DNA of 64,000 bases from NCBI GenBank assembly GCA_964017065.1, contig OZ024792.1, positions 2,227,754-2,291,753 of the forward strand, read 5' to 3'. The DNA is from Haliclona indistincta. Its lineage: Eukaryota; Porifera; Demospongiae; Haplosclerida; Chalinidae. Below the pieces are notes generated by a model, which saw only the letters and a program-made list of their open reading frames with translations, was not told the DNA's origin and made no database searches. The translations under genes and the position numbers were made by a program. Positions 46,442 to 58,624 of the stretch are shown here, piece after piece; the stretch's first letter is position 1; each line of letters starts with the position of its first letter.

Positions 46442-48095
46442 TTGCTGTCACTTTTTGTCGATATCGGATTTCCTCACCCCTCCCAAACAGCATATCAGAG
46501 AGGTCTGTCGTGTATCGATGCTATATTCTCAACCCAAGAAACAATCCTGAAACATATCCGTGATGGTGACACTCCTTATCTGTGTTTTTTTGATTTGGAG
46601 AAAGCTTTCGACTCTGTTGAGTTCTCTACACTACTTTCTCATATATTCAAGTTAGGTGTCAATGGTAGATGCTGGCGTCTGATTAAAGACTGGTACTCGA
46701 ACACCAGTAGTGTCGTGAAAGTTAATGGAATTTGTTCTGATTGCTTTCCAGTAGGTCGTGGTGTGAAGCAGGGATCTGTGCTCTCCCCGACTTTGTTTAT
46801 TGCAGTAATGGACTCACTTCTACATTTTCTCGAGAGTGCTGGCCAGGGTTTAAACCTGTTGGGCTTACATGTGGGTGCTTCTGCTCATGCAGATGATGTC
46901 AGGGCTGTTAGCCTAAGCAAGTCTGCTGCTCATACTCAAGGTAACCTAATTGAGGCATTTTGTCAAGCAAACTCCTTGAAGCTTAATGTTAGTAAAACTG
47001 AAGTTGTGCTAACCACTAAGGGGAGATATAATGAATGTATGCTTGAATTAGTTGGCCGGGAAGTTGTTACTCAAAAAGAAGCGAAATGCCTTGGTGTGTG
47101 GTGGAGGTATGACTTGTCTCCATTGAAGTCTGTTGAAGAGAGCATTAGCAAAGCTAGGCGTGCCTTCTTTGCTTTAGGCTCCATTGGAGCTTTCCATGGG
47201 AAGCTAAATCCTCTCACTGGACGTAGCTTATTTGAGACATTTGTTGTGCCTACCTTGTTGTATGGTTGTGAAACCTGGATACTCTCTGAATCCCATCTAC
47301 AAATTCTGGAGTCTTTTCAAGCTGAGATTGGAAAGCGGATTTTGGGGTTGTCTAAATTCCACTCTAACACCAGTACCTTGATTGGTCTTCACTGGCCCTC
47401 TGTTAAGGCACGCATCCTTATTCGAAAGCTCAAATTCCTGGCTAGAGTTCTAGTAAATGACGATAACATAAGTTCTCGAGTTTTTCGTACTCTGGCCTCG
47501 GATGATGTTTATGAAATCAGTCTGGTACAACAATGCCGTTTTCTGGAGAGCTTCTTTGGCACCAATTTCCTGCAACTCTGTCTTCACAATCCTCCTGATG
47601 CACTTTCAATTGTTCATGATGCGAAGCAAGATATTCTTGCGAGTGACTGGGAAGGAACACTAGCGGAGTCCAAGTCTCATCCCTCGCTCTCACTTGTGTC
47701 AGCTACAGCTAATATTGCCTCAAGTTGGAACAGCATATGGGATGAGGCACTTGAGCTGGGTGTTCGTGGAACTAAGCTAATGCAGGGGCTTTTTAATGCT
47801 CTTTCAAGACCGACCTTTGGTGAGAGACTATGTCCTCATTGTGGCGATAAAATTCCATCGAACTATTATGAACATCTGTTTTCAAGTCATCTACCTGAGT
47901 CAAAATACAGCACTGAGACCACAATACAATGGCTGGAGAACAAGAACTTTCATGATCTAATTAACCTTGCTGAGAAAATCTCATGTCTAAAGTTCACAGA
48001 CTGACTCTATATTTTTTTTATTTCATTTACTTAGTTCTTGTTTTTGTCATTATTATCCCGTAGAGGGCAACAGTAATAAACTTTGAACTTTGAAC
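46442..48095 (+). mobile_element. 5'-truncated non-LTR retrotransposon (LINE) with open reverse transcriptase frame
   Basis: 520 codons (46442-48004) encode reverse transcriptase blocks: SQTAYQRGLSCIDAIF, FFDLEKAFDSVEF, GVKQGSVLSPTLF, AHADDVRAV (the catalytic xADD box) and SKTEVVLTTKG, then a C-terminal domain with LYGCETWILS and a zinc-knuckle-like CPHCGDKIPSNYYEHLFSSH. No endonuclease domain is present, so the 5' part is lost. It ends with TAATAAA and a short (CTTTGAA)n tail near 48095. The frame is intact, suggesting fairly recent insertion. Clade not assigned. Confidence 0.9.
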
Positions 48096-48498
48096 TACGC
48101 GAATTTGGATACCTCATTGCATCAAAGAGAATTATTCATATCATAGTTTAAATGCTGATACTGGCCATAGTTTCTTATAATGCATAATCTTTTATTTTCA
48201 CATAGTCTACTTTCTCTAATTGGATGTATTGCATGGATCCATGAAGCTTGCTATGAGCCTGTAATTTACCCGCTTATTGTCATGTTACCTAATGCTTTCC
48301 TTATTATTACACGTTATAGAATATTTCATCAGCAAATGACATTCACGTACATTGTATGCACAATGAGTTGTGTTTCAGCATAATTCCAGCCACATTATGG
48401 CTTCCAATAAATGTATCCTTAGCTTGTTTAATTATTTTGTCTAGCTAAGTGTGAACTTGCGCTTGCTTTGTGTGTAGTCTGTTGACCATGCACAATCT

Positions 48499-49457
48499 AT
48501 GATGGCTGTGCTGATAAGCTTGATTCTCATCTTCTGCCTTCTCATCCATAGCTCTGCCTTTACTCCAGTTATCTACAATCCAATTGTTGAGCCAGCATCT
48601 CAGTGTGGCAGTGATCCCTTTGAAGATGAGAAACTGACCAGTGCACTATACAGACTATTTCTGAGCAGCTACCTCCACCTGGTTGTAACCCTCCTCTGTC
48701 ATCATGCAGTGAAGTCCTCCGCTGCAACTCCTCTGCCTCTTCCGGTAACTACCAACTCAAGCCACCTGGTGGTTCAGTAGTTGAAGTATACTGTGAACTC
48801 AATGGAACCAACTGTGGAGCAGAGGGAGGCTGGATGAGGGCACATATGGATTACTTGGGTCAATCTTGTCCTCCTAGCTTGTCAAAGACAATGGATAATG
48901 GGAAGACAATTTGTACTAAGTTGACTTCCAATGCTGGATGTAGTCCTATGGAATTTGAAACATTTGGATTCACGTTTACCAGTGTTTGCGGCTATGTGCT
49001 TTGATACAAGTATTGGAGAGTGAATGCTTTTACTGGTGTAAATGATCTGGATGATGCTTATGTTGATGGTGTCTCGATAACTGTTGGGAGTCCACGTGTC
49101 CATGTATGGACCTACGCTGCTGGATTTATATCGACTGAAAACCAAGAAACACACAATTGCCCGTGCAATGAAGGGATATATGCTGGAACAAGTGCTCCTT
49201 CCTTTGTTGGTAATGACTACTACTGTGAGGCTAGTACACAAGCTGGAACCAATTGAGAGACAGGAGATCTTCTGTGGGACGGCAAGCAGTGTGAAGGAAC
49301 TAAGGGGCCATGCTGTAGCAACCACCCTAGATTGCCCTGGTTCACTAAAGACCTTGAAATGAATACCCATGATAATATTGATATACGCCTGTGTGTTAGC
49401 GACATTGCAGCAAATTTGAACGTTGGAATTGAAAGCCTCGAGTTTTATGTCAAGTAA
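48499..49457 (+). pseudogene. Secreted cysteine-rich (YCDM-type) protein, pseudogene 1
   Basis: A signal peptide (MAVLISLILIFCLLIHSSA) is followed, after a frameshift near 48635, by SSCSEVLRCNSSASSGNY, VVEVYCELNGTNCGAEGGWM, CPPSL, VCGYVL, then a stop at about 49002, YVDGVSITVGSPRVHVWTYA, APSFVGNDYYCE, a second stop at about 49255, LLWDGKQCEG and PCCSN..LPWF, to a terminal IGIESLEFYVK-like end. The pattern (YCDM, GGWM, YVDGVS, FVGNDYYC, LWDG.C, CC...PWF) is that of a large secreted domain family of sponges and cnidarians related to fibrinogen-like proteins. One frameshift and two stops make it a pseudogene; the second stop is Trp in the partial copy at 55690. Confidence 0.8.
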
Positions 49458-49794
49458 TGTACTTATGTTGACAGTTGTGAACCTGTATAGCTAATAGTTA
49501 TAAAATTATGCAGTGCACTTTTTACAATACATTTCCTACACAATTCAAAACTAGTAACAGAGGGTAAGAATATCAGTTATATTGCAGAAACACATACAAT
49601 ATCAATGACTACAACACTCAAATGACTGAACTACAAAAGGTGACAGACAGACTGCAGTAACAACAATACAGAAAATCTACAATACAAGGAACATTCGCTT
49701 GTTTAATGGATTGTCCTAGTAATTGGAGCACTACTGTTCCAATTACTGAGAAATGACATAGAATTCCATGAATAGCAGTCAGCAGCTGCACTTC

Positions 49795-50545
49795 AGATAA
49801 ACTGAATTAAGCTAGTGGGATCATGAATGCTGAACACCAAAAGAACAAGACGACGATAAGAGTGAAAGCGGAAGAAATGACTTTATAATCGACCAAAGTG
49901 AATACAATCAATAGAACCACTAAGAAGACAACATATAAATCCGTCACTGTGAGAATTACACTGTATAGATCTACCCAGTCAATCAAATTCAGTAAACTCC
50001 AATAAACTGACAGGATATTCCACTCCACCATGAGAATACACCACAAGTCACGATAAATGCTGCCAAAACCATGCATGTTTCCCAAGCTGCCTCCTTATCT
50101 GTAGTACTGTGTTCTTGTGTCACATGGCTTAGAAACAGGAAGCGTCGTTTTGAGTAAAGTTACACTACTAATTTGACTTTTTGTCCTACTGGAGGACAGA
50201 AACGGACTATAGCTTTCTGGGCAGAGTTGTTGCCATACCTGAAGCTGTTAGTACTGGTTTAATTTCTCAACCTACTAGACCAGTCTGTAAGATGGTTAAG
50301 AACAAAATGATGAACTATGCAATGTGTTACTAGTACATTACAAAAACTCTAACACCACATGCATGTAAGTACATGATGTGGTACTGGTTTACATAATCCA
50401 TGCGTGAATAATTCTGATCTCAGGTCTCCAGGCTAGAGTGATAATTTTTATTATTTGAGGTCTATTAAGCAAGTCAGGAAGCTAGCCATCAAGAAACAGC
50501 GGAAGAAGCAGTGACTATTATGATGGGATGATGAATCCATAGGAG
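49795..50545. repeat. Segmental repeat block B, copy 2
   Basis: Homologous to 34843-35590 and 58625-59390, including the HSD17B12 last-exon fragment at 50424-50525. On the minus strand 50085-49807 stays open for 92 codons of hydrophobic sequence (DYKVISSAFTLIVVLFF); the other two copies have stops in this frame, so I do not call it a gene. The continuity of the block with the membrane-gene flank is broken after 50550 by foreign sequence to about 52165. Confidence 0.8.
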
Positions 50546-50559
50546 TGTTAATGATGAAA

Positions 50560-50950
50560 GAAAATAAAAAGATTTCTAACGAAATCAAAAGGATGTAGGG
50601 ATAAAGAAATCTGCTACTGGTCCACAATGTAAACCAACAAGGAGCAAGCATGGAATGGTAACACGATTGACTTGCTAACAGACCATAGATCCCTACATCA
50701 GTGGCTGTACATAACATTTTGACTATACTATAATTATTTTGTCACAAGCTAACCAATGCATGTCAGGTGTCAGTCAATAGCAACTAGCAGAACTGCTGTA
50801 GTCAGCCACTGATGTAGGGATCTATGGTCTGTTAGCAAGTCAATCGTGTTACCATTCCATGCTTGCTCCTTGTTGGTTTACATTGTGGACCAGTAGCAGA
50901 TTTCTTTATCCCTACATCCTTTTGATTTCGTTAGAAATCTTTTTATTTTC
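50560..50950. mobile_element. Perfect fold-back element (148-base arms)
   Basis: 50560-50707 and 50803-50950 appear to be exact reverse complements around a 95-base loop. The sequence after it (50951-51030) resembles that after the degenerate relative at 42640-42960, so both belong to one transposon family. No coding capacity. Confidence 0.85.
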
Positions 50951-51345
50951 TTGTTTGTGTCCTTTTTTCTTTTACAGTGAGTTTCAAATTTTTGGTGCAG
51001 TTTGAATTCGGCAAGATAATGCATCTCTTTTTTGTTTCCATCATTGGTTTGGTTTGCTTTTCTTGATAATTGCTTTTTAACTTGTAGCTCCTAAATACTG
51101 AAACTAGCTCATGCATTCATGCATGCTGCACAGCTGCAGCCTGCATGCACAGCATACGAGCCCCGCCCACTCTGGTTTAGAATTTTCTGTATGGCTGTGA
51201 TACTATCTGGCAAGCAGCAGAACGATGATACTACACGAGCTTACTTTGTGAGTTGTTTTTCGAAGACTCCAGACGCCAATATGCGCTCTCCATACGGCGA
51301 TACTCTACAAGTGTGTTTGGTCACGTGCGTATTACGTAATCACAA

Positions 51346-51919
51346 TGAAGGAAGGAAGGAAGGAAGGAAGGAAGGAAGGAAGGAAGGAAGGAAGGAAGGA
51401 AGGAAGGAAGGAAGGAAGGAAGGAAGGAAGGAAGGAAGGAAGGAAGGAAGGAAGGAAGGAAGGAAGGAAGGAAGGAAGGAAGGAAGGAAGGAAGGAAGGA
51501 AGGAAGGAAGGAAGGAAGGAAGGAAGGAAGGAAGGAAGGAAGGAAGGAAGGAAGGAAGGAAGGAAGGAAGGAAGGAAGGAAGGAAGGAAGGAAGGAAGGA
51601 AGGAAGGAAGGAAGGAAGGAAGGAAGGAAGGAAGGAAGGAAGGAAGGAAGGAAGGAAGGAAGGAAGGAAGGAAGGAAGGAAGGAAGGAAGGAAGGAAGGA
51701 AGGAAGGAAGGAAGGAAGGAAGGAAGGAAGGAAGGAAGGAAGGAAGGAAGGAAGGAAGGAAGGAAGGAAGGAAGGAAGGAAGGAAGGAAGGAAGGAAGGA
51801 AGGAAGGAAGGAAGGAAGGAAGGAAGGAAGGAAGGAAGGAAGGAAGGAAGGAAGGAAGGAAGGAAGGAAGGAAGGAAGGAAGGAAGGAAGGAAGGAAGGA
51901 AGGAAGGAAGGAAGGAAGA
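51346..51919. repeat. (AAGG)n microsatellite, about 143 units
   Basis: About 574 bases of uninterrupted AAGG, then a short AAAG tail. Open frames on both strands through it (Glu-Gly-Arg-Lys and Phe-Leu-Pro-Ser repeats) are artefacts of the 4-base unit. The sequence from 51920 to 52165 holds nothing recognisable. Confidence 0.98.
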
Positions 51920-52462
51920 AAGAAAGAAAACGAAGATGACGAACGTCGATTTTCACCGTTTCCAGGTTCGCCACTTTAGTAACAATTTCGAGCAATCTCC
52001 TTGCTACTGTAAGATGGGGCAACGCCAGAGAGCAGATCTAAGTGTCTTTGGACGTATAAAATTAATTACCAGGCGAAATATTAGAGTTTGAACGCTAATA
52101 CATTGTATGTAGCCGCCATCTTGTTTTCTCGTTCAACCCTACATAGGGAGACACTACCGTGTCTCCCTAATAACCTAATGGAGGGAACTAGAATATTTTA
52201 TGTTCAATGATTTTCCCGGAACATTATTGCAATTTCATTGCTACAAGAAAGTAATCATAATTTCGCAACTTAATCGTCCCATGCATGAATTATAGCAAGT
52301 GCATTTGAATACATGTACATAATATTATTATGACCAACTGCTTGTGGTAAATTAATAATTATTATTGATCATGCATGTGTATCAAATCAAGTACACAATC
52401 TAAAGATGCTGTAGTAATGTCATTATGATAGTTAAACAGTTTCAGTAAAGTCACTGAAGTTC

Positions 52463-54814
52463 TTAATCCGCTGTATTCTTCCATAGTTTAGTGTAGCCAG
52501 TTGCATGGAGAAGTGCTCCAACAATTGTGAGCTGGCTTGTAGCTTGTGATATAAGAAATACACTTGAGTTACTAGACCATAACTTGTACAGGACAATAAT
52601 ATTATATGATACAAAGAGTATGATAATAAGTGCTATAGCATAAACTGACTTATAGTTGAGTACAATCAAATACAATAAACCAATAACAAGAATACTGAGT
52701 GCTATAGGTATATATGAGAAGTTGGTTAAAAAATGTATATTAATTTTTATGATATAAATAATAATGGAAAAAATGCTAAAACTTTTCCAAATATTAGTTA
52801 AGGCTTTATTTATATTGACCAGACTCAGACTGAGTGCTGTTTCTACTTCAAATAGTAAATACATCATCACACCTCCTATCCCACCTCCTATCCCTATTCC
52901 AAAAATATAATCCAATAAAGAAAAAGGACTCCGCCAAAGAACATCAACAAGCGATGCATTTCTGGCTAATAATATCCCACTACATAAAATGTACATGATG
53001 ATAATTTCAGTACAAATAAAGGCAAATGAAAAAGGTATTACAAAAGTGGGTGGACCTGGTGTATAAAATTTAACCAAACTTTCAACACTAACAGTTAGTA
53101 TGAAAATGTTACTAACAATAACAAACATGTTTGGTTCATCTATCAATAAATGCAAAAACAAATAACAAGGATAAAAATTAATTAATAGTAAATAAGTAAG
53201 TGCCAGATACATGAGTAGTTTGTGATAATTAACAACCAATTCCATATAAAATGGTACCTTACAGAAACTCTTAGCCAACCATTTTATCATTGTGAGTGAA
53301 TCACACTTTATTTTTGGGTTCAGTATGTCCAATAAGATTACAAAACACATCACTTCATAAAATACCTGCAACAAAGTGATAGTTAACAAAAATACAAGGA
53401 CGGTTATTTTCTCACCAAAAAGCAAAATCCGACGAAGAATAAGGGTTTCGCAGGACTCGTTATTATCACATAGATATTTGTGATTGTAAGCAGTGCTAAC
53501 ACTGCACATAAATAAATCATCGTATTCCATGTTCTGTTTTCTAGTACAAGAACGATGTCAGACAGAATGGCCACTATAAAGCACAGGTTTGCTAACTGAA
53601 ACCAAACCTACAAAATTAAATATGCTAAATTTATGCTTTAAATAATCACAGTACAAATAACGATTGTACCACCGTCTGTTACAACATAATATTTTGTGTC
53701 AGTTTAAAATCTGTTACTGTCATCAGTTTTTTTAATCAATCTGGTCTTATTATTACTTTAATGATGAAATACATTATGTTAGCTGCATCTCAATGTTAAT
53801 TTCAAATAGCACAATGGTAATGTAATTCGACCACTTTTTGCACTTACAGGATAAGAAAAATTTTCTATTCACACACGCATGTATTAACGTAATAGAATAA
53901 TTTGGCAAAATTTTGACTTCCGCCGAATTACCAGCAATACAGCAATACAATAGTCTAGCAAATGACATCAATTATGTCAAGAGTTCATTAAGTAAGAGTA
54001 AGCAGCCTTCAATATACCCCGTTGGACGGCGGTGAACATTTTCTACGTCAAAAGTTTGTACAGCAGAAAATATTAGGGCTGCTATGCTAATGATGTTCAC
54101 CGTTGTGTAACAACAGCAGTAATGATAATCATCGCTGTGTATAGGTAAACTTGTGACGTAGAAAAAGTCCAACGCCGCCCAACGGGGTTGCGCACTTTTA
54201 GGACTCAACTTACATTTTGAGCAGTTCTTTCTCCTGAAACACAATAATTATGTATTATTATGACACATGGTTATAAAAATCATGAACTGACTTGAATTGT
54301 ATGCAGGTGGTGTATTGAGTGATTGGGTTTCCATTTCTATCGACAGAGAATCAGAAGTACATGTTTGTTCAGCTACTTCATGTGACATCAATTTTTGTGA
54401 TACATTTATACCCTGTTCCCTCAATCGTGGCATCATAGCTTGTGCTAATGGTGCTAGCTCTGTTCGTTGCTTCATCACATTACAAACTGTGAGGAGTGCT
54501 TGATCTGGGTTCTCCTGGAATTTAACAATGACCTCTATCCGACTCCATAATTCAACTGCCTTGTCGTATGCAGACACTCCACCAGTTGATGATAAATCAT
54601 TTCTTGTCTGAGTGTCTAGCAGTCCTTCACTGCACAGCTCATTAGCTAGCCACACTGGATCTAGTGTAGCCTCAGCCAACTTAGAAGTGTATAAACGAAT
54701 GACTTGATCTTTACTCAGCTCTGCATCGTGCAAGCAGTCACATTGTCATATATTTGTAATTATAACTAGCTTACCGTCAGGAAACGGAACACTTCTTTGT
54801 TGTTCCTCAGCCAT
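52463..54814 (-). CDS. CARD-like / multi-pass membrane protein, copy 6 (intact, 527 residues)
   Basis: Five exons in phase: 54814-54775 (MAEEQQRSVPFPDE junction), 54720-54292, 54233-54214, 53607-53416, 53365-52463. The CARD-like domain is at about residues 14-110 (LDPVWLANELCSEGLLD, SAYDKAVELWSRIEVIVKF), followed by a polar linker. Exon 4 holds two helices and exon 5 about eight, with a glycine-rich insertion (FGIGIGGGIGGVMMYLLF) absent from copy 8, and the tail GYTKLWKNTAD. The long frame that starts at 53530 reads through the exon 4/5 intron in the wrong frame and should be ignored. The intron between micro-exon and exon 4 carries a MITE at 54014-54188. No stop or frameshift found. Confidence 0.8.
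54014..54188. mobile_element. MITE of about 175 bases in an intron of copy 6
   Basis: Ends ACCCCGTTGGACGGCGGTG and, inverted, CCAACGCCGCCCAACGGGGT, with further pairing of TTTTCTACGTCA and TGACGTAGAAAA. Absent from the same intron of copy 8. Confidence 0.8.
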
Positions 54815-54829
54815 TTTAACGAGCCACAC

Positions 54830-55690
54830 CCAATTTGAGCCTGAGCGAGTAATCCACTCCTGCAAACGAGCCCCTCCCACTGCGGGAGAGTCTAGTGCGT
54901 ACTCTAGTCCAGCTTATAAAACTATCCTAGCACCTTGTTTAGCATAGACATTCTCATGAAGTATCCAGCACACCTTGTTAGTCCGTGGGCATTCTTTCAC
55001 AGGACCCCGTTGTGCATTTCAACTCTTTTTCTCTCAGAGTCCCACCCTTCGCGCATTCTACATCAAGCCATCTATGATCAAGCCCATAACCAGGGAGTGT
55101 AAACTCGCCCTCCCGCCAAGTTTGAGGTCTATTTTGAGAATTCTTATAAATTTATAATTTTGCTCTAGTCTAGACTAGTGTATTGACTCACTGCAAATAC
55201 TGCCCATGTACCGTCCATTGGGAGGTAATCTGCCCTGCCCATTAGGAGGTAATCGAGCATAACTGTTTCATTTTCACACAGTCCACTTTCGCTATTGCAT
55301 GAATCCATAAAGCTGGCTACGAACCTGTATTATTATCTAATTTACCCACTCACTGTTGTGTTTCCTAACACTGTCATGCACTTTTGTTGTCTGATCGCTC
55401 CACTACATGAATGCCAGATGTTTTCACTCCTGGACTTCCTTATCACATGTTACAGAATTAATTTCATCAGCAAATAGCATTCATATCAGCATAATTCCAG
55501 CCACATTATGGAGTTAGGAGCTTCCAATAAATTAATGTAACCATAGGTGCAATTTTGACAGTCATAAAATTTAATGTAATAGACAACAACTGGACTACTA
55601 TACAATGCAATAGTGCTTGATGATGGTTAGTATGAGACAGTTGGCTACAGTACTTGCCCTTGTAATCATAATTCACTAGCTAATAAGTGT
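54830..55690. other. Duplicate of the 45802-48480 inter-gene segment
   Basis: Shares order and words with the promoter-side segment at 45802-46144, and from 55270 with 48200-48420 (CACAGTCCACTTTC, CATGAATCCATAAAGCT). It lacks the LINE/MITE insertion. No intact gene. Confidence 0.6.
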
Positions 55691-55966
55691 GAACTTGCAC
55701 TTGCATGTATGGACCTACGATCTCCTTCCTTTGTTGGTAATGACTACTACTGTGAGGCTAGTACACAAGCTGGAACCAGATGGGAGACAGGAGATCTTCT
55801 GTGGGACAGCAAGCAGTGTGAAGGAACTGAGGGGCCTTGCTGTAGCAACCGCCCTAGATTGCCCTGGTTCTTCAAATGAACACTCGTGGAAATATTGATG
55901 TACTTAGCGACATTGCAGCAAATTTGAACGTTGGAATTGAAAGCCTTGACTTTTATGTCAAGTAGA
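55690..55966 (+). pseudogene. Secreted cysteine-rich (YCDM-type) protein, partial pseudogene 2
   Basis: Corresponds to the last third of pseudogene 1: FVGNDYYCEASTQAGTRWET, LLWDSKQCEGTEGPCCSN, LPWF, with a stop after LPWFFK and a closing IESLDFYVK. Relative to pseudogene 1 about 100 bases before FVGNDYYC are deleted and the 5' part is missing. It keeps Trp where copy 1 has its second stop. Confidence 0.75.
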
Positions 55967-56134
55967 CATTATGAATCTATTTTAATGTAAAGCAAAGAGA
56001 TTGAGTCTTTACTGAAAATATACAGTATAGATAACAATGATTAGAAGACTCACATGACTGAACTACACAAAATTCTACAACACAAAAAACATTAATATTT
56101 TGACAGTTTAACGATTACGATAAAAGTTCTAGTT

Positions 56135-58293
56135 CTACAGGCTGTAGTCAACTGTTTTATGTCCATAGTTGTAGCCATAGAGAAGTGCTCCAGTCATTGT
56201 GAGCTGGCAGGTGGTTTGTGTTATAAGAAATACACTTGAGTCACTAGACCAAGACTTGTACAGGACAGAAAATAAGTGAAGTAAAAGAAGTAAGATTGTA
56301 ACTATCACAGCATAAGCTGATCGATGATTAAAAGTAATGAGGATTACTGATGTTAATACAAGAATATCTAGTACAACCAGTAGAAAAGAAAATTCATCTT
56401 GTTGGCTTGTTATGTCTATGAGATACAAAATTACAGAAACTACATTACAAATTTTCCAAGCTACTTTCATTACAACTGTGTCAGTTAGTTGTATCATCAG
56501 ATAAAAATAATTTCGTAAGTAAACCTCCTGCACACAGATTTGCTAAAGAAAATATGAACTTTGATACAAAATATCTATTATATTTTTCTGGTGTATCTTT
56601 AAGTATGACATAACTGCAAAAGAGTTCAAAAATTCCGTAAAGCACAAGGAGAAATAATATGTCAGATTTATTAACAGTGCATTCACCGATTCCTAAACAC
56701 ACACCAACAATAGCTAACAATATATAATTATTATAACAATTAGTGTGTTTGGTTTATTTATGAAGAAAGAAGAAAGTAAATGTATAAAGCCAAAACCAAA
56801 CTGTGTAAAGAGGGAAAAACAGAGATGTAAAATTAAGCGAGCATCTTTTTTGTAGTAGAAACCCAATTCCATGTTAAGTGGTATCTTACACAATTCCTTA
56901 GCAAACCATTTTGTCCCTGTGAGTACATCATATCTTGGATAGTTTACATTTTTGGGATAAGGTGCTTTGAGGTCAGTAAAGGTTGTTAAACACATTAATT
57001 CATAAAAAACCTGTATGGCAATAAAAACAATGATCATACATGTACTATTCTTACCAAAATGTAAAATAGACCAATGGGATAAACCGATTTGACATCAGAT
57101 TTTATTATTACAATTAAAATCATTGCAAACATTGGATATGGAAGTGACTCTGCCCAGAATGTCTTACTCCATGTGCTGTTTCCCAGTACAAGAACAATGT
57201 CAGACAAAATGGCTACAATGTAGCACAGATTTGCAAAATGAAACCAAACCTGCAGATTAAAAACAATTGTAACAGAATGATGTCATCATAGACATTGGGA
57301 AGAGATTCACTATGGTTCCAACACCATAGTAAATCTGATAACTTAGATAACTTTCATACATGAGGAGCATGAAAGATTCTTCCACCTGTTGTAAGTTAAG
57401 GGCTTACATTAGAGAGTAGATTGTCTGACTTGCTGTTTTCACCTGTGCATGATGATAAACATGGATAACTATGATGCACTTGCTGAACTATAATCACTTT
57501 ACTTTCTACTGAGGGAAGTAGCCAACTAGTCTCTTGTGCCGGATGATCTATTACTATTGCCTTAAAAATTATTATGTGAACATCTATTCATTGCACAGTA
57601 ATGTTTTATTAGCTCACAGTGCTAGCAGAGTGAACATTGAACCTATTTTCAGCTGTATCTAATAGACGATAAAAATGAGGCAAGAGTTCAATAACAACGT
57701 ACTATAACTTGTTTCGTCAACAGAAAAAGTAGGTGTCCAGTGCATTTTCACATTTGGCTGATCATAACCAGTTAGAAATTGTAGATCATAGGAACCATTA
57801 TAATCTGCAAAATTGTTATTTCATGCAATAATAGTTTTACATCATTATTAATGAACTTACCATGTGGTCTCAATTGTGAGCTCATAGCTTGTGCTAGTGG
57901 TGCTAGCTCTGTTCGTTGCTTCATCACATTACAAACTGTGAGGAGTGCTTGATCTGGGTTCTCATGGAATTTAACAATGACCTCTATCCGACTCCATAGT
58001 TGAAGTGCCTTCTCGTGTGCAGGCACTCCATTTGTTGACAGTAAATCATCTTTAGCTCGAGTATCTAGCAGTCCTTCGCTGCACAATTCACTAGCTAACC
58101 AGGGCACTAGGCGTTCTGTTGCATCAGCTAACTTAGTTGAGTATATACGAAGGATATTGATAGTCAGCTGCTCTGAATGATCTGTCAGTAACAAAAATAA
58201 AATAGAAATTTGTCTACTACAGTAACAGTCAGCTAGCACTCTTGAATGTCTATTACCATTTTCAGTAGAAGAGTATTCCTTTGGATCGGTCAT
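56135..58293 (-). pseudogene. CARD-like / membrane gene, copy 7 (divergent linker, frameshifted)
   Basis: Start exon 58293-58257 (MTDPKEYSSTENG), CARD-like exon 58181-57861 (321 bases, shorter; ERLVPWLASELCSEGLLDTR, GVPAHEKALQLWSRIE), ending early at a GTAAGT donor after a QLRPHG stretch. A following open segment (DYNGSYDLQFLTGYD) and a longer micro-exon-like piece at 57427-57393 suggest a different linker. Exon 4 is 57249-57055 (195 bases, one extra codon) and exon 5 starts at 57010. Exon 5 is broken by frameshifts near 56715 and 56495 compared with copy 1, its closest membrane relative, ending YNYGHKTVDYSL. Probably a pseudogene; sequencing errors in the two AT-rich spots would be the alternative. 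Confidence 0.7.
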
Positions 58294-58624
58294 AATGTTT
58301 GATCGGCTACAACGGGTGAGTGCTAACCAGCTAGCGTCTTACAATAAAACCTAGTGTACATAAGATGAACTTGTTACCAGTGGACTAGTATGGCTGTAAT
58401 CCTGTTTACTATAGATGATCAGTAATGAGGTGTGTATTGTAAGAAAATTTAATGATAGTTACTGTAATCACTACACGTAGTCAAAGCTGGGACTCTCCAT
58501 GCAGTGTGGAGTAAAATGGAATTTTAAAATTCTGCCAGTCTGACCACTGTCTTCCTGCCCGGTGTCTAGCCTCATACACATTCTCTCAGTCCCCCACTCT
58601 CTATCCTCAACAGAGAATCCACTA

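Noticed and set aside
49807..50085. 92-codon hydrophobic minus-strand frame in block B
   Set aside because: The two other copies of the block have stops in this frame, so it is probably open by chance.
51119..52091. Long open frames on both strands with Glu-Gly-Arg-Lys or Phe-Leu-Pro-Ser repeats
   Set aside because: They are produced by the (AAGG)n microsatellite: a 4-base unit gives the same 12-base cycle in every frame. No splice or coding context.
52463..53530. Single 355-codon membrane protein frame starting MEYDDLF
   Set aside because: Its first about 55 codons read exon 4 and the following intron in the wrong frame. The spliced model with the GTGAG donor at 53415 and the GCAG acceptor at 53366 matches the paralogues.
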